A model generated the notes under the pieces. The model was given only the letters and a program-made list of their open reading frames with translations, did not search any database and was not told where the DNA came from. The position numbers and the translations under genes were made by a program. This document shows, piece after piece, positions 39,162 through 47,504 of a stretch of 47,524 nucleotides of DNA. The stretch is from positions 1 through 47,524 of the forward strand of contig NZ_JAOVYZ010000010.1 of NCBI RefSeq assembly GCF_026413145.1, given 5' to 3'. Source of the stretch: Limosilactobacillus kribbianus (lineage in GTDB: Bacteria > Bacillota > Bacilli > Lactobacillales > Lactobacillaceae). The stretch's first letter is position 1; every line of letters starts with the position of its first letter.

Positions 39162-40187
39162 TTACCGGGAAACGCGAACACCCGCGCCGCCGTCCATCAC
39201 GGCCCGAACGTCGGCTTCGGTCGTAACGTTAAGGTCACCGAGCACCGTCAGCTTCAGCACGCTGGCTGCAATCGCGTGGTCAATTAATTCTTGATCCGCA
39301 AAGTCATTCAAGATCCCATGCATCAGGCCGGCACCAAAGGCATCCCCGGCGGCAACCCCTTCTAAGACGTCGACCTGGTAGGCCGGACTTTCGGTGAACT
39401 TGCCATCCCGGTAAACCAGTCCCATCCAGGTGGACTTGTCGACAGACTGAATGTTCCGCAGCACGCTGGCAACCACCTTGACGTTTGGATAACGCTTGGT
39501 GATTTCCTTCATCCCGTCTTCAAAGGTTGAGCGCTGTTCGATCCCATGGGACATGTCGCCATCAAAGGCGTGGATGCCCAGTGACTGTTCAAAGTCCTCA
39601 TCGTTGGCAATGCAGATCGTCACGTATGGCATCACCTTTTGCATGAATTCCTGGGCTTCCTCAGTCGTCCAGAGCTTGCCCCGGAAGTTCAGGTCACAGG
39701 CAACCTGAATACCGTGTTCACCGCAGTATTGGCAGGCATTCAGAACCGCTTGACGTAACTCGGCGGACAGGGCCGGCGTAACCCCGCTGAAGTAGAAGTA
39801 ATCCGCTCCCGCAAGCAGCTTGCTCCAGTCATATTCATCCGCGCGGGAGATTGCGAAGGAACTGCCGGCACGGTCGTAGGTCACGTTCGTGGAACGAACA
39901 CTGTGGCCCTTTTCAAACACGTACATTCCCAGCCGGGGACCGCCCCGCAGGATCAGCGAGGTATCAACGCCGAATTGCCGCAGCTGGTTGATAGCCGCCT
40001 GCCCCAGGATGTTTTCCGGCAACTTGGAAACGTAGGCAACCTGATCGCCAAACATGCTCAGCGAAACGGCAACGTTAGCTTCGGAACCACCATAGTTCAC
40101 ATCAAACTGGTCGGCCTGAAGGACCCGCTTCATGTTGGATGGCTTCAAGCGCATCATCATCTCACCAAAAGTAACAACTTTTTTCAT
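39162..40187 (-). CDS. kdgK: 2-keto-3-deoxygluconate kinase
   Basis: A 341-residue PfkB/ribokinase-family kinase phosphorylating KDG to KDPG, the step that joins all branches of the locus. NYGGSEANVAVSLSMFG is the sugar-binding opening. ACDLNFRGKLW and GVAAGDAFGAGLMHG are present, the latter with the catalytic Asp and anion hole. AAAGGAG precedes the ATG. It lies 23 bases after the acyltransferase gene and is probably co-transcribed with it. Confidence 0.93.
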   Translation of the reverse strand: MKKVVTFGEMMMRLKPSNMKRVLQADQFDVNYGGSEANVAVSLSMFGDQVAYVSKLPENILGQAAINQLRQFGVDTSLILRGGPRLGMYVFEKGHSVRSTNVTYDRAGSSFAISRADEYDWSKLLAGADYFYFSGVTPALSAELRQAVLNACQYCGEHGIQVACDLNFRGKLWTTEEAQEFMQKVMPYVTICIANDEDFEQSLGIHAFDGDMSHGIEQRSTFEDGMKEITKRYPNVKVVASVLRNIQSVDKSTWMGLVYRDGKFTESPAYQVDVLEGVAAGDAFGAGLMHGILNDFADQELIDHAIAASVLKLTVLGDLNVTTEADVRAVMDGGAGVRVSR

Positions 40188-40210
40188 TATTCTTTTCTCC
40201 TTTTATGTCT

Positions 40211-41431
40211 TTATTCTGCGTATTCAAGGGCGTAATTGGTCAGCAGGTCGCGCATGATCAGCATGACGTTTTTGCCTAAGCGAGCCTCTTCGTCGTTGCC
40301 GAGCATCGCGTAGGCAAAGATCAACTGACCGTCGTAGGTGCTGACTGCGACCTGGAACATCGGCGCGCGCCGGTAGCTTCCCAGCATGTCAAAGTCAGTC
40401 ACCTGACAACCGGCAAAGTGGAATTTAGCTTTGTCGACAATTCCAAAATTGGTATAGGAAATCGTCCGGACGTGGTAATTTTCCTCACAGATCTGCTGGA
40501 GCTGGGCCAGCGAGTAGTTGGCGTAATTATCAACCAACGTTTTGACCGATTCAAGGCACCGAAACTGCTCCTTATTGGCCGCCATTGCGCGGTGAACAGC
40601 CTGAACGACGGTCGTAAACGGTGCCGCCGGGTCGGAAACAACACTAATATTATAACGCGAAGTATGATTGGCAACCCGTAATTCTGGCGGACCCGCAATA
40701 AACTTCCGCATGTCGGTTGGGCAGGCTAGTGAGATGCGCTCGGTAGCCGAGAAGCGCTGGACGGCCTGCCCATAGGCTGCCATGAAGAGGTCATTTAAGG
40801 TGACCCCGGTGGCATGACCCGCTTCAATCAACTTGGGCAAAACTTTTTTGTCCAGGTGCAGGGTTCCCGTCCGGTAATGCTGGTCGTGGGAGTCGGCAAG
40901 CTGGGGCATTGTCAGTGGGTCGGCTGGGTGATCGGCCCCCTTTTTGACCTCAACCGGATGCTGGGCCAGCAGGTCGTGCAGCCAATCGATATCGGTATGA
41001 TTTTCAACCGCACTCAGATCGCCGCCATTGTATGCCCGGGCCAACAGGGTCATGAACTGCTTAGCACCGGCCCCGTCGGTCAGGATGTGGCTGAGATAGA
41101 TCGTCACGTCCTGTCTTGTTTCTACTTGATTCAGGTAAACACGCAACTGAGGATCGCGGAACAGGTCCCACTTGGCCCAGTCCGCGTCTGGATCAATCCC
41201 CTGAAAGAGGACGCCGGTTAAATCATCAGTCACGGTCACAAAGCTGTTGTCGGCAAGAACATACTTGCAAAACAATTCTGGAATTGCTCGGCCGCACGCC
41301 AGCAGGGCCGCCCGAAACCGTTTCAGATCAAAGTCCCCGGTCAAGACAAAGTGAATCCGGACAATCGGGTAGAGTTCATCCATCCCAATCGTATGCAAAA
41401 TATTCAACGGATTCCCGCGATATACTACCAT
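40211..41431 (-). CDS. Condensation-domain/alcohol acyltransferase-like protein
   Basis: A 406-residue CoA-dependent acyltransferase-superfamily protein. The catalytic motif HILTDGA (His115, Asp119, Gly120) matches HxxxDG. GVTLNDLFMAAYGQAV and ISLACPTDMRKFI match the mid-domain elements of condensation and alcohol O-acetyltransferase families. The protein is soluble. No carrier protein or NRPS module is nearby, so a free acyl-CoA donor and a small acceptor, perhaps a sugar acid or alcohol, are likely. Its place directly ahead of kdgK in a uronate locus is unexpected. The ribosome site is GGGGG, and a terminator-like hairpin stands 20 bases upstream. Confidence 0.7.
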   Translation of the reverse strand: MVVYRGNPLNILHTIGMDELYPIVRIHFVLTGDFDLKRFRAALLACGRAIPELFCKYVLADNSFVTVTDDLTGVLFQGIDPDADWAKWDLFRDPQLRVYLNQVETRQDVTIYLSHILTDGAGAKQFMTLLARAYNGGDLSAVENHTDIDWLHDLLAQHPVEVKKGADHPADPLTMPQLADSHDQHYRTGTLHLDKKVLPKLIEAGHATGVTLNDLFMAAYGQAVQRFSATERISLACPTDMRKFIAGPPELRVANHTSRYNISVVSDPAAPFTTVVQAVHRAMAANKEQFRCLESVKTLVDNYANYSLAQLQQICEENYHVRTISYTNFGIVDKAKFHFAGCQVTDFDMLGSYRRAPMFQVAVSTYDGQLIFAYAMLGNDEEARLGKNVMLIMRDLLTNYALEYAE

Positions 41432-41447
41432 TCTAAAAGCCCCCTAA

Positions 41448-41481
41448 TAAAAAAGAGACAGGGAATTAACCTAGCCTCTTT
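41448..41481 (-). terminator. Terminator-like hairpin before the acyltransferase gene
   Basis: AAAGAG / CTCTTT arms with an inner GG/CC pair are followed on the minus strand by TTTTTTATT. No room for a promoter remains before the acyltransferase ribosome site, so acyltransferase-kdgK expression may depend on read-through from uxaC. Confidence 0.55.
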
Positions 41482-41516
41482 GCTGTTACATAGCCTATAA
41501 ATGCTACAGCGCAGTA

Positions 41517-41621
41517 GCTGGCTGGATTCCGAATGTTGATAAATCAACGTCCGGAACGCCTAGCCAGCCTTGCGGGGGTGGGAAGACGAACTCGCAAGCG
41601 AGTTCTGTCCCACTCCCCCTG
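41517..41621. repeat. Two-hairpin structured intergenic element
   Basis: Hairpin 1 (41520-41569) pairs GGCTGG with CCAGCC, TTCCG with CGGAA, and GTTGAT with ATCAAC around an AA loop. Hairpin 2 (about 41574-41621) pairs GAACTCGC with GCGAGTTC around AA, extended by a GGGGGTGGGA / TCCCACTCCCCC outer stem. The pattern resembles interspersed intergenic repeats that I remember from lactobacilli; I cannot verify copies elsewhere. Confidence 0.5.
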
Positions 41622-41638
41622 ATATCCAATTCAATCAA

Positions 41639-43108
41639 TTAGTATTGGAAAGGATTCTCGTGTGCATCGAACAGCTCATCTGGCTTAGCGTCGCCAAAGA
41701 AGCCGAAGTATTCGTAAGCATTGTTGTAGGCAATGTCTTGGATAATCTTGCCCAGGTATTCTTCATCTTCTGGTGCCCGACCTTGTTCAACCAGTTCACC
41801 AAAGAAGTTGCACAGAACCCGACGGAAGTATTCGTGCCGTGGGTAGGACAGGAAGCTCCGGGAGTCGGTCAGCATACCGACAAAGTTTGGCAGCAGACTT
41901 TGTTGAGCAAAGTCACGTAGTTGAGTCGTCATCCCTTCAGCGGTGTCGTTGAACCACCATGCAGCACCCAGTTGCATCCGTTGCTTGCCACCTTCAAGGA
42001 AGCAACCCATCAAGGTTACTAATTGCATCCAGTCGTTTGGATTCAGGGAGTAGAAGATAGTCTTTGGAATGTTGTTGGAGTCACGCATCGTGGAGTAGAG
42101 CTTTTGAATCTGGTCAACAATGTCTGGCTGGGTCCCCATCGCGTCGTAACCGGTATCCTGACCCAGCTGCTTGAACATTGGGTGGTTAAGGTCACGGATG
42201 GAGTTGATGTGGAACTGCATCGTCCAGTTGTACTTGGTGTTAAGCTTCATCATTTCTTCCAGGAACATCGTCAGCCACTTGTCGTATTCAACGCCGGTAA
42301 CTTCTTCGTTAGCTTCAGCCTTCTTCATGATGGCGTCCAGCTCTTCGTCGGTTGCTTCGGCGAAGTGGTAAGTCAGAAGAGAGTGGTCGGACAGACGACC
42401 GCCCATGTCGTTGAAGTATTGGAACCGTTGCTCCATAGCCTTGATCAGGTCACGGAAGGAGTTGATTTCAACGCCAGAGATTTCACTCAATTGCTTGATG
42501 TATTCAGCAAAAGTTGGCTTGTTGATCTGAATCAGGTTGTCTGGCCGCATTGCAGGCAGAGTCCGGAAGCCGTTTTGCCGTTCTTCCTTCTTCAAAAGCT
42601 TGTGGTAGTGCAGGTCAGAAGCTGGGTCATCCGTGGTGCAGACAGCCTTAACGTTGGACAGCTTGATCAGGTTGCGTGGCTTGAAGTCATCAGTTTGCAG
42701 AAGTGCGTTGGCCTTCTTCCAAACTTCCGGAGCGTTCTTGGTCGTCAGTGGTTCGTCAATGCCAAAGAAACGCCGTAATTCCAGGTGCGTCCATTCATAA
42801 ACCGGGTTACCAACGGCCTTTTCAATCGTGCCGGCCCAAGCCATGAACTTGTCGTAATCATCGGCGTCGCCAGTGATCAGGTCTTCTGGAACACCGTTGG
42901 CACGCATCAGACGCCACTTGTAGTGGTCACCATAGTGATCTTCGTTGATCCAAATCCGGGTAATGTTGGCGTAGTTCTTGTTCTCATAGATTTCCTCTGG
43001 GTTCAGGTGACAGTGGAAGTCGATGATCGGCATGTCCTTTGCATAGTCGAAGAAGAGCTTCTTGGCCCATTCATTGGTTAACAGAAAATTCTTGTCTAAT
43101 AAAGTCAT
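41639..43108 (-). CDS. uxaC: Uronate isomerase
   Basis: A 489-residue amidohydrolase-fold isomerase converting D-glucuronate to D-fructuronate and D-galacturonate to D-tagaturonate, feeding both branches. [10 protein letters not shown] near residue 34 is the metal-binding opening. [15 protein letters not shown] and [21 protein letters not shown] are further signatures with active-site Asp/His/Arg. The length is as expected. It lies 28 bases after the transporter gene, with a GGAGGAA ribosome site. Confidence 0.95.
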   Translation of the reverse strand: MTLLDKNFLLTNEWAKKLFFDYAKDMPIIDFHCHLNPEEIYENKNYANITRIWINEDHYGDHYKWRLMRANGVPEDLITGDADDYDKFMAWAGTIEKAVGNPVYEWTHLELRRFFGIDEPLTTKNAPEVWKKANALLQTDDFKPRNLIKLSNVKAVCTTDDPASDLHYHKLLKKEERQNGFRTLPAMRPDNLIQINKPTFAEYIKQLSEISGVEINSFRDLIKAMEQRFQYFNDMGGRLSDHSLLTYHFAEATDEELDAIMKKAEANEEVTGVEYDKWLTMFLEEMMKLNTKYNWTMQFHINSIRDLNHPMFKQLGQDTGYDAMGTQPDIVDQIQKLYSTMRDSNNIPKTIFYSLNPNDWMQLVTLMGCFLEGGKQRMQLGAAWWFNDTAEGMTTQLRDFAQQSLLPNFVGMLTDSRSFLSYPRHEYFRRVLCNFFGELVEQGRAPEDEEYLGKIIQDIAYNNAYEYFGFFGDAKPDELFDAHENPFQY

Positions 43109-43136
43109 AGTATATTCCTCCTAAGCAAAGTTAAAA

Positions 43137-44606
43137 CTACTTAACGTCAGCATCACCGATAACACCGTGTTCCCAACGACCGTTATCCAGGTCAGTAGCG
43201 ATTTGCTTGAACTTGGCATCGCTGATCTTGTACAGGAAACCAATGATGATGGCAGCCATGATCAGGCAGAAGCCTGGGTAGAGGGTCATTGCGGCCTTGA
43301 TCCCTTGGAGGGTCTTAGCGGATTGTTGAGCGTTGGCAACGTAGCCAGTAATGGCCAGCACACCGGAACTAACCAGGGCAGCCAGTGACTGAGCAAGTTT
43401 CCGTGAGAAGTTGAAGGCGGCGTAGGTAATACCTTCCTTCCGCATCCCGGTGTGCCATTCACCGTAGTCAATGGCATCGGAAACCATGGCCCAGGTAATC
43501 CCGTTTGGAATAGCCAGGGCGGTGTAACCGATCGTAACTAAGACGATGAAGGTTACCACGTTGGTTGGCAGGAAGAAGTTGACCAGGTTGGCAACGGCAC
43601 CGACAACGAATGACCACATTGCGGTCCGCTTCTTACCAAAGTGCTTGGTCAGAGTAGGGATCATGAAGACACCGACGATTGAGCAACCCATCATAACGGC
43701 GTTGATGATTGGCTGCAGACCAATGTTACCCAGGTTGTATTGAGCGTAGAAGACCATCATTTGGTTGTTAGTGTTCATTGCGGAAATCGTGAACAGGGTC
43801 ATCAGAATCAAAGCACCCAGTGGGCCGTTCGTGAAGACAACCTTGATGTAGTCCTTGAAGCCTTCCCGCTTAGCATTCTGGTCACGGTGAACCTTAACGT
43901 TTTCCTTCGTCCCGAAGTAGCAGACGGCAAACATCAGGACACCCATGATGGCGAAGACGGCGGAAGCGAAGAAGTAACCATGCATCTGGTCCTTACTACT
44001 CATCCCACCACCGACTAATTCCATCAGTGGAATGAAGGCAACCCCGGCGATAAACTGAGCACCAACGGAACCAACCTGCCGGGAAGTAGCCATAAAGCTA
44101 CGGTCCTCAGGGTTCCGCGACATGACCGACGCTAGCGAGCCATACGGGTCATTGGTAAATGAATAAACAACACCCCAGATCATGTAAACGGCATATGCGT
44201 AGATGATCTTTTGGCCGGTGGACAGGCCCAGTGGCATCGTAAAGGTAACAACCGTCATGATCCCCAGGATAATGGCGGAGATCATCATGACAGGACGGAA
44301 CTTCCCTTGCTTACCAATATGCTTCCGACCATCGACGAATGAACCAGCGATTGGGTCCATGAAGGCATCGAAGATCTTGGTGAAGGCAAAGATTCCGGCA
44401 ACGGCACCGGCACCAATTCCGGCGGCATCAATCCAGAACTTCGTCAGGTATGCCTGACCAAGGTCAAACATGAACCCGTTCCCAAAGTCACCAAAGCCAT
44501 AAAAGACTTTTTGGTGTGTTGGGATTTTCTTGTTATAGTTATCTACTTTTTCAACCGTATCTTTCTTTGCTTTAACAGCAGTATCCGGTGACTGTTGATC
44601 ACTCAT
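43137..44606 (-). CDS. GPH-family glycoside/uronide:cation symporter
   Basis: A 489-residue membrane carrier of the GPH (MFS_2) family with about 12 hydrophobic segments. VFYGFGDFGNGFMFDL, FDAFMDPIAGSFVDGRKHIGKQGKFRP and AMVSDAIDYGEWHTGMRKEGI are GPH motifs, as in UidB-, YicJ- and LacS-like carriers. There is no C-terminal EIIA domain. Context makes it the uronate or oligouronide importer. The ATG at 44604-44606 has AAGGAGG 9 bases upstream; the 84 upstream codons cover a promoter and leader and are rejected. It is the first gene of the unit with uxaC, with a leader of about 170 bases. Confidence 0.9.
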   Translation of the reverse strand: MSDQQSPDTAVKAKKDTVEKVDNYNKKIPTHQKVFYGFGDFGNGFMFDLGQAYLTKFWIDAAGIGAGAVAGIFAFTKIFDAFMDPIAGSFVDGRKHIGKQGKFRPVMMISAIILGIMTVVTFTMPLGLSTGQKIIYAYAVYMIWGVVYSFTNDPYGSLASVMSRNPEDRSFMATSRQVGSVGAQFIAGVAFIPLMELVGGGMSSKDQMHGYFFASAVFAIMGVLMFAVCYFGTKENVKVHRDQNAKREGFKDYIKVVFTNGPLGALILMTLFTISAMNTNNQMMVFYAQYNLGNIGLQPIINAVMMGCSIVGVFMIPTLTKHFGKKRTAMWSFVVGAVANLVNFFLPTNVVTFIVLVTIGYTALAIPNGITWAMVSDAIDYGEWHTGMRKEGITYAAFNFSRKLAQSLAALVSSGVLAITGYVANAQQSAKTLQGIKAAMTLYPGFCLIMAAIIIGFLYKISDAKFKQIATDLDNGRWEHGVIGDADVK

Positions 44607-44693
44607 ACGGTAAAACCTCCTTAAAACACACGTGAACAATTGCAACAAAAATAAAAATGGTACTCTTCTAACTAGTAAAGAACCCATAAAACC

Positions 44694-44714
44694 GCAATGA
44701 AACGATTGCTTTGC
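44694..44714 (-). promoter_or_regulatory. 9-3-9 dyad in the transporter leader
   Basis: GCAATGAAA and TTGCTTTGC form a 9-3-9 imperfect dyad (7 of 9 pairs). The AATGAAAC half resembles KdgR (IclR) sites of enterobacteria. Assignment to the resident IclR protein is tentative. Confidence 0.3.
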
Positions 44715-44786
44715 TAAAAGGATAGGACTAACACCATTAAGTTTTGGCCGATCACCTTTAACACAATCAATAATATCACATAAATC

Positions 44787-44800
44787 TGAAAACGTTAACA
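44787..44800 (-). promoter_or_regulatory. Perfect cre site upstream of the transporter
   Basis: On the minus strand TGTTAACGTTTTCA matches TGWNANCGNTNWCA fully. It overlaps a candidate -35 (TTAACG) that is 17 bases from TATTAT. This predicts CcpA repression of uronate uptake and UxaC. Confidence 0.7.
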
Positions 44801-44863
44801 TTTTTTGTGAAAATAATAACGTTTTTTTGCGATTTTTTTCTGACAGGCACACGGACAAAAAAG

Positions 44864-44898
44864 AACCGACTACCTCGCTGGTGGGCGAGTAGCCGGTT
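44864..44898 (-). terminator. Terminator of the kduI-kduD-iclR unit
   Basis: AACCGACTACCTCG pairs with CGAGTAGCCGGTT with one bulge. It is followed on the minus strand by CTTTTTTG. Confidence 0.85.
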
Positions 44899-44906
44899 GT
44901 AAATCG

Positions 44907-45665
44907 TTATAAATGCTGTTGAATTAGCTTTTGTATCCGCTTTCCGAGTTTGACAAAGGTCGCACGCTTATCAGCGGTCAGCCGGAACTCCGGGGTACTA
45001 ATGCTGAACGCCCCGTATGTCCGATGATGAGCAACGATTGCAAAGCCGAGGCAATAAACCCCGGATTGGTTTTCAACATTGTCAATCGCATACCCGCGTT
45101 CTTTGATCGCTGCCAGGTCCTTTCGCAAGGTGGCCTGGTCCACAATCGTGTTCGGCGTTAGCTTTTCAAAATGCACACGTTGGAAATAATCAGCCAAGCG
45201 CGGTGCCGAATAGGTGGCAAGGATCGCCTTTCCCATTGCCGACGAGTACATGTTCATCGTCCCGCCAATCACGGAAACCAGCTTGATGCTATGCGTGCTC
45301 TCCATCTTGGACAGGAGTACGATTTTATCATCCTGTTCAATCCCGAGGTTGACTGTTTCCGCGGTCTGGTCGCGCAGTGTTTTGAAAAACGGAGTCGCAA
45401 TCTCCACAATGTCGACCGAATCATTGACCGCCTGGGCGTATCGCAGAAAGACGGTCCCCAAACGATAGGCCTTTTGATCACCCGTCTCAATTGTCCGGAC
45501 GTAGCCACAATACTCGAGCGTTTGGATAATCTTATAAATGGTCGGCTTGGAGATATCAAGGTGGTGAGCAAGCACGCTTAAGGTCGGTGCTTCCGGTGTC
45601 TGTGCAAGGTAGTCAAGAATCTGTTTTGCCTTTAGCAAAACCGTTCCGTAAAGCTTTTCGGCCAT
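44907..45665 (-). CDS. kdgR: IclR-family regulator, KdgR-like
   Basis: A 252-residue IclR-family transcription factor. The N-terminal winged helix reads KAKQILDYLAQTPEAPTLSVLAHHLDISKPTIYKIIQTLEYCGYV. The effector domain carries GTMNMYSSAMGKAILATYS, the IclR signature region, and NQSGVYCLGFAIVAHH. By position with kduD and kduI, its effector is probably KDG or a related keto sugar acid. The start at ATG 45663-45665 has AAGGG upstream. A GTG three codons earlier lies within that ribosome site. It is the last gene of the kdu unit, followed by a terminator. Confidence 0.88.
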   Translation of the reverse strand: MAEKLYGTVLLKAKQILDYLAQTPEAPTLSVLAHHLDISKPTIYKIIQTLEYCGYVRTIETGDQKAYRLGTVFLRYAQAVNDSVDIVEIATPFFKTLRDQTAETVNLGIEQDDKIVLLSKMESTHSIKLVSVIGGTMNMYSSAMGKAILATYSAPRLADYFQRVHFEKLTPNTIVDQATLRKDLAAIKERGYAIDNVENQSGVYCLGFAIVAHHRTYGAFSISTPEFRLTADKRATFVKLGKRIQKLIQQHL

Positions 45666-45676
45666 TGGTACCACCC

Positions 45677-46492
45677 TTAACGGACAAGGTAGCCACCATC
45701 AACAGGCATGATCGTGCCGTTGACGTAATTGGCCGCGTCACTCGCCAAAAAGACCGCCGCCCCCATCAGTTCGTGGGGCTCGGCCCAGTGCCCCGCCGGA
45801 ATCCGACTCAGGATCTCCTGGTTGCGGGCCTTGTCGGCACGGATCGGGGCCGTATTGGCCGTCTTAATGTAGCCGGGTGCGATCGCGTTGACCTGGACGC
45901 CATAGGTCCCCATCTCGCTGGCAAAGGCCTTAGTCAGCCCGGCAACACCATGCTTGGCCGCCGTGTAGGACGGAATAAACTTGCCACCCTGGAACGACAG
46001 CATTGAACCGATGTTGATGATTTTGCCATGCTTTTGCTTAGCAAAGACCTTGGCGGCCGCCATTGACAGGTGGTAGACGGCATTTAAGTTAATGTTAATC
46101 ACCGCGTCCCAGTCCTCATCCGTGGACTCCAGGAGCGGATTGCGCCGAATCATCCCGGCGTTATTAATTAGAATGTCAATGTGGCCAAAGGTTGCCAGGG
46201 CCTTGTCAACAACCTGCTGGGCAGCGCCATGAGCGGTCAGGTCAACCTGCATAAAGGCCACCTTTCTCCCCCGCTTTTCAATCATTTGCCGCGTGCTTTC
46301 CCAGCCAACCTCATGGTGCGCCGGGATAAAGATGTCGGCGCCAGCCTCGGCAAGCGCAACCGCGTAGCCCTGCCCTAGGCCGGTATTGCCGCCGGTGATG
46401 ATAGCGACTTTACCAGTCAGATCGAAGGCGGACATCTTAAATTTATCCAGTGCTGCTTCGTTTTGTCGAATCTCTTCTTGTGATTGTGCCAT
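45677..46492 (-). CDS. kduD: 2-deoxy-D-gluconate 3-dehydrogenase
   Basis: A 271-residue short-chain dehydrogenase reducing 3-deoxy-D-glycero-2,5-hexodiulosonate to KDG with NADH or NADPH. It shows the TGGNTGLGQG cofactor loop, the NNAG motif in ILINNAGMIRRNP, and the catalytic Ser/Tyr/Lys in GSMLSFQG and YTAAK. The N-terminus is about 15 residues longer than most KduD proteins. It lies 11 bases after kduI. Confidence 0.92.
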   Translation of the reverse strand: MAQSQEEIRQNEAALDKFKMSAFDLTGKVAIITGGNTGLGQGYAVALAEAGADIFIPAHHEVGWESTRQMIEKRGRKVAFMQVDLTAHGAAQQVVDKALATFGHIDILINNAGMIRRNPLLESTDEDWDAVININLNAVYHLSMAAAKVFAKQKHGKIINIGSMLSFQGGKFIPSYTAAKHGVAGLTKAFASEMGTYGVQVNAIAPGYIKTANTAPIRADKARNQEILSRIPAGHWAEPHELMGAAVFLASDAANYVNGTIMPVDGGYLVR

Positions 46493-46503
46493 TCAAATCG
46501 CCC

Positions 46504-47352
46504 CTATTTCAAATCATGCATGTCGACCATGTCCATATCATCGTACGTCTGGTTTTCACCACACATTGCCCAGATGAAGGCGTAGTTGCTGGTACCAACG
46601 CCGCAGTGAATTGACCAGCTCGGGTTAACAACCGCCTGTTCCGGCTCCAAGACAATGTGCTTGCTCTCGTCCGGCTTCCCCATGAAGTGGAAGACCCGGG
46701 CATCCGGACTGCCGAATTCACAGTACATGTAGGTCTCCATCCGCCGGGCATGAGTGTGGCATGGCATCGTGTTCCAGGAGTTCCCCGGTTCCAGTACCGT
46801 GTAGCCCATCTGCAGCTGACAGGTGTCCATGCTGGAGGCGTCGATGTATTTATAGATTGTCCGCTTGTTCATGTGCGCTTGGTCGCCCATCGGCATCGCG
46901 ATTGCGTCCGCAAACGGCAGCTTCTTGTTCGGGTAGGTCTTGTGGGCCGGGGTTGAAACGACGTAGAATTTCGCCGGATTCTGGGAATCATCAGAACCGA
47001 AGACGACCTGCTTGGTCCCCATGCCAATGTAGTAACCGTCATGGGCAACAATCGATTCCTTGTGACCATCAATCGTCACAAAACCACTGCCGCCAATGTT
47101 AATAAAGCCAAGTTCCCGCCGCTGCAGGAAAAAGTCTACGCCGAGCTCCCGATCCAGCTTGATCTCCAGCGGCTGACCAGCTTCGGGGGTCACCCCACCG
47201 AAGATCATCCGGTCATTGTAAGTATAGGTCAAGAGAATATCACCAAGCGAAAAAATCTTTTCCATCAAGAACTCTTGGCGGAGCTCCGTCGTGTCATAGT
47301 GTTGAATGTCTTTGGGACTGTGTGCATAACGCGTTACCATCTTAAAAGTCAT
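46504..47352 (-). CDS. kduI: 5-keto-4-deoxyuronate isomerase
   Basis: A 282-residue cupin-fold isomerase converting 5-keto-4-deoxyuronate, from unsaturated uronides, to 3-deoxy-D-glycero-2,5-hexodiulosonate. The zinc-binding motif is HTHARRMETYMY, with a further His in SWSIHCGVGTSNY. GGAGGA precedes the ATG. It heads the kduI-kduD-iclR unit. No polysaccharide lyase or unsaturated glucuronyl hydrolase is in the window, so the unsaturated substrate must come from elsewhere or from partner bacteria. Confidence 0.94.
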   Translation of the reverse strand: MTFKMVTRYAHSPKDIQHYDTTELRQEFLMEKIFSLGDILLTYTYNDRMIFGGVTPEAGQPLEIKLDRELGVDFFLQRRELGFINIGGSGFVTIDGHKESIVAHDGYYIGMGTKQVVFGSDDSQNPAKFYVVSTPAHKTYPNKKLPFADAIAMPMGDQAHMNKRTIYKYIDASSMDTCQLQMGYTVLEPGNSWNTMPCHTHARRMETYMYCEFGSPDARVFHFMGKPDESKHIVLEPEQAVVNPSWSIHCGVGTSNYAFIWAMCGENQTYDDMDMVDMHDLK

Positions 47353-47372
47353 CTTTAATCCTCCGTTTCGAT

Positions 47373-47393
47373 ATAAGAAATGCTATTTCTTAT
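47373..47393 (-). promoter_or_regulatory. Perfect 9-3-9 palindrome before kduI
   Basis: ATAAGAAAT and ATTTCTTAT surround a 3-base spacer, 21 bases upstream of the kduI start. The size and A/T-rich GAAAT half-sites suit an IclR-family operator, most simply autoregulation by the co-transcribed KdgR-like protein. Confidence 0.55.
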
Positions 47394-47448
47394 TTATAAG
47401 TGGCAGATTGTAAAATTTAAGTTGAACATTTAAGTGGACAGAAAAACC

Positions 47449-47504
47449 CATCAAGGTCTTTAATGGTGTTACCACACAATCCATTAGAAAGAAGGACCTT
47501 GATG
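47449..47504. repeat. Inverted repeat sequestering the start of the terminal ORF
   Basis: CATCAAGGTC (47449-47458) pairs with GACCTTGATG (47495-47504), with further AATGG/CCATT pairing inside. The right arm contains the start codon at 47502 and follows AGAAGGA, so a read-through transcript would fold and block translation, as is common for transposase genes. Confidence 0.6.

Noticed and set aside
44607-44858. 84-codon N-terminal extension of the GPH transporter
   Set aside because: It covers the promoter, cre site and leader, while AAGGAGG stands 9 bases before the inner ATG.
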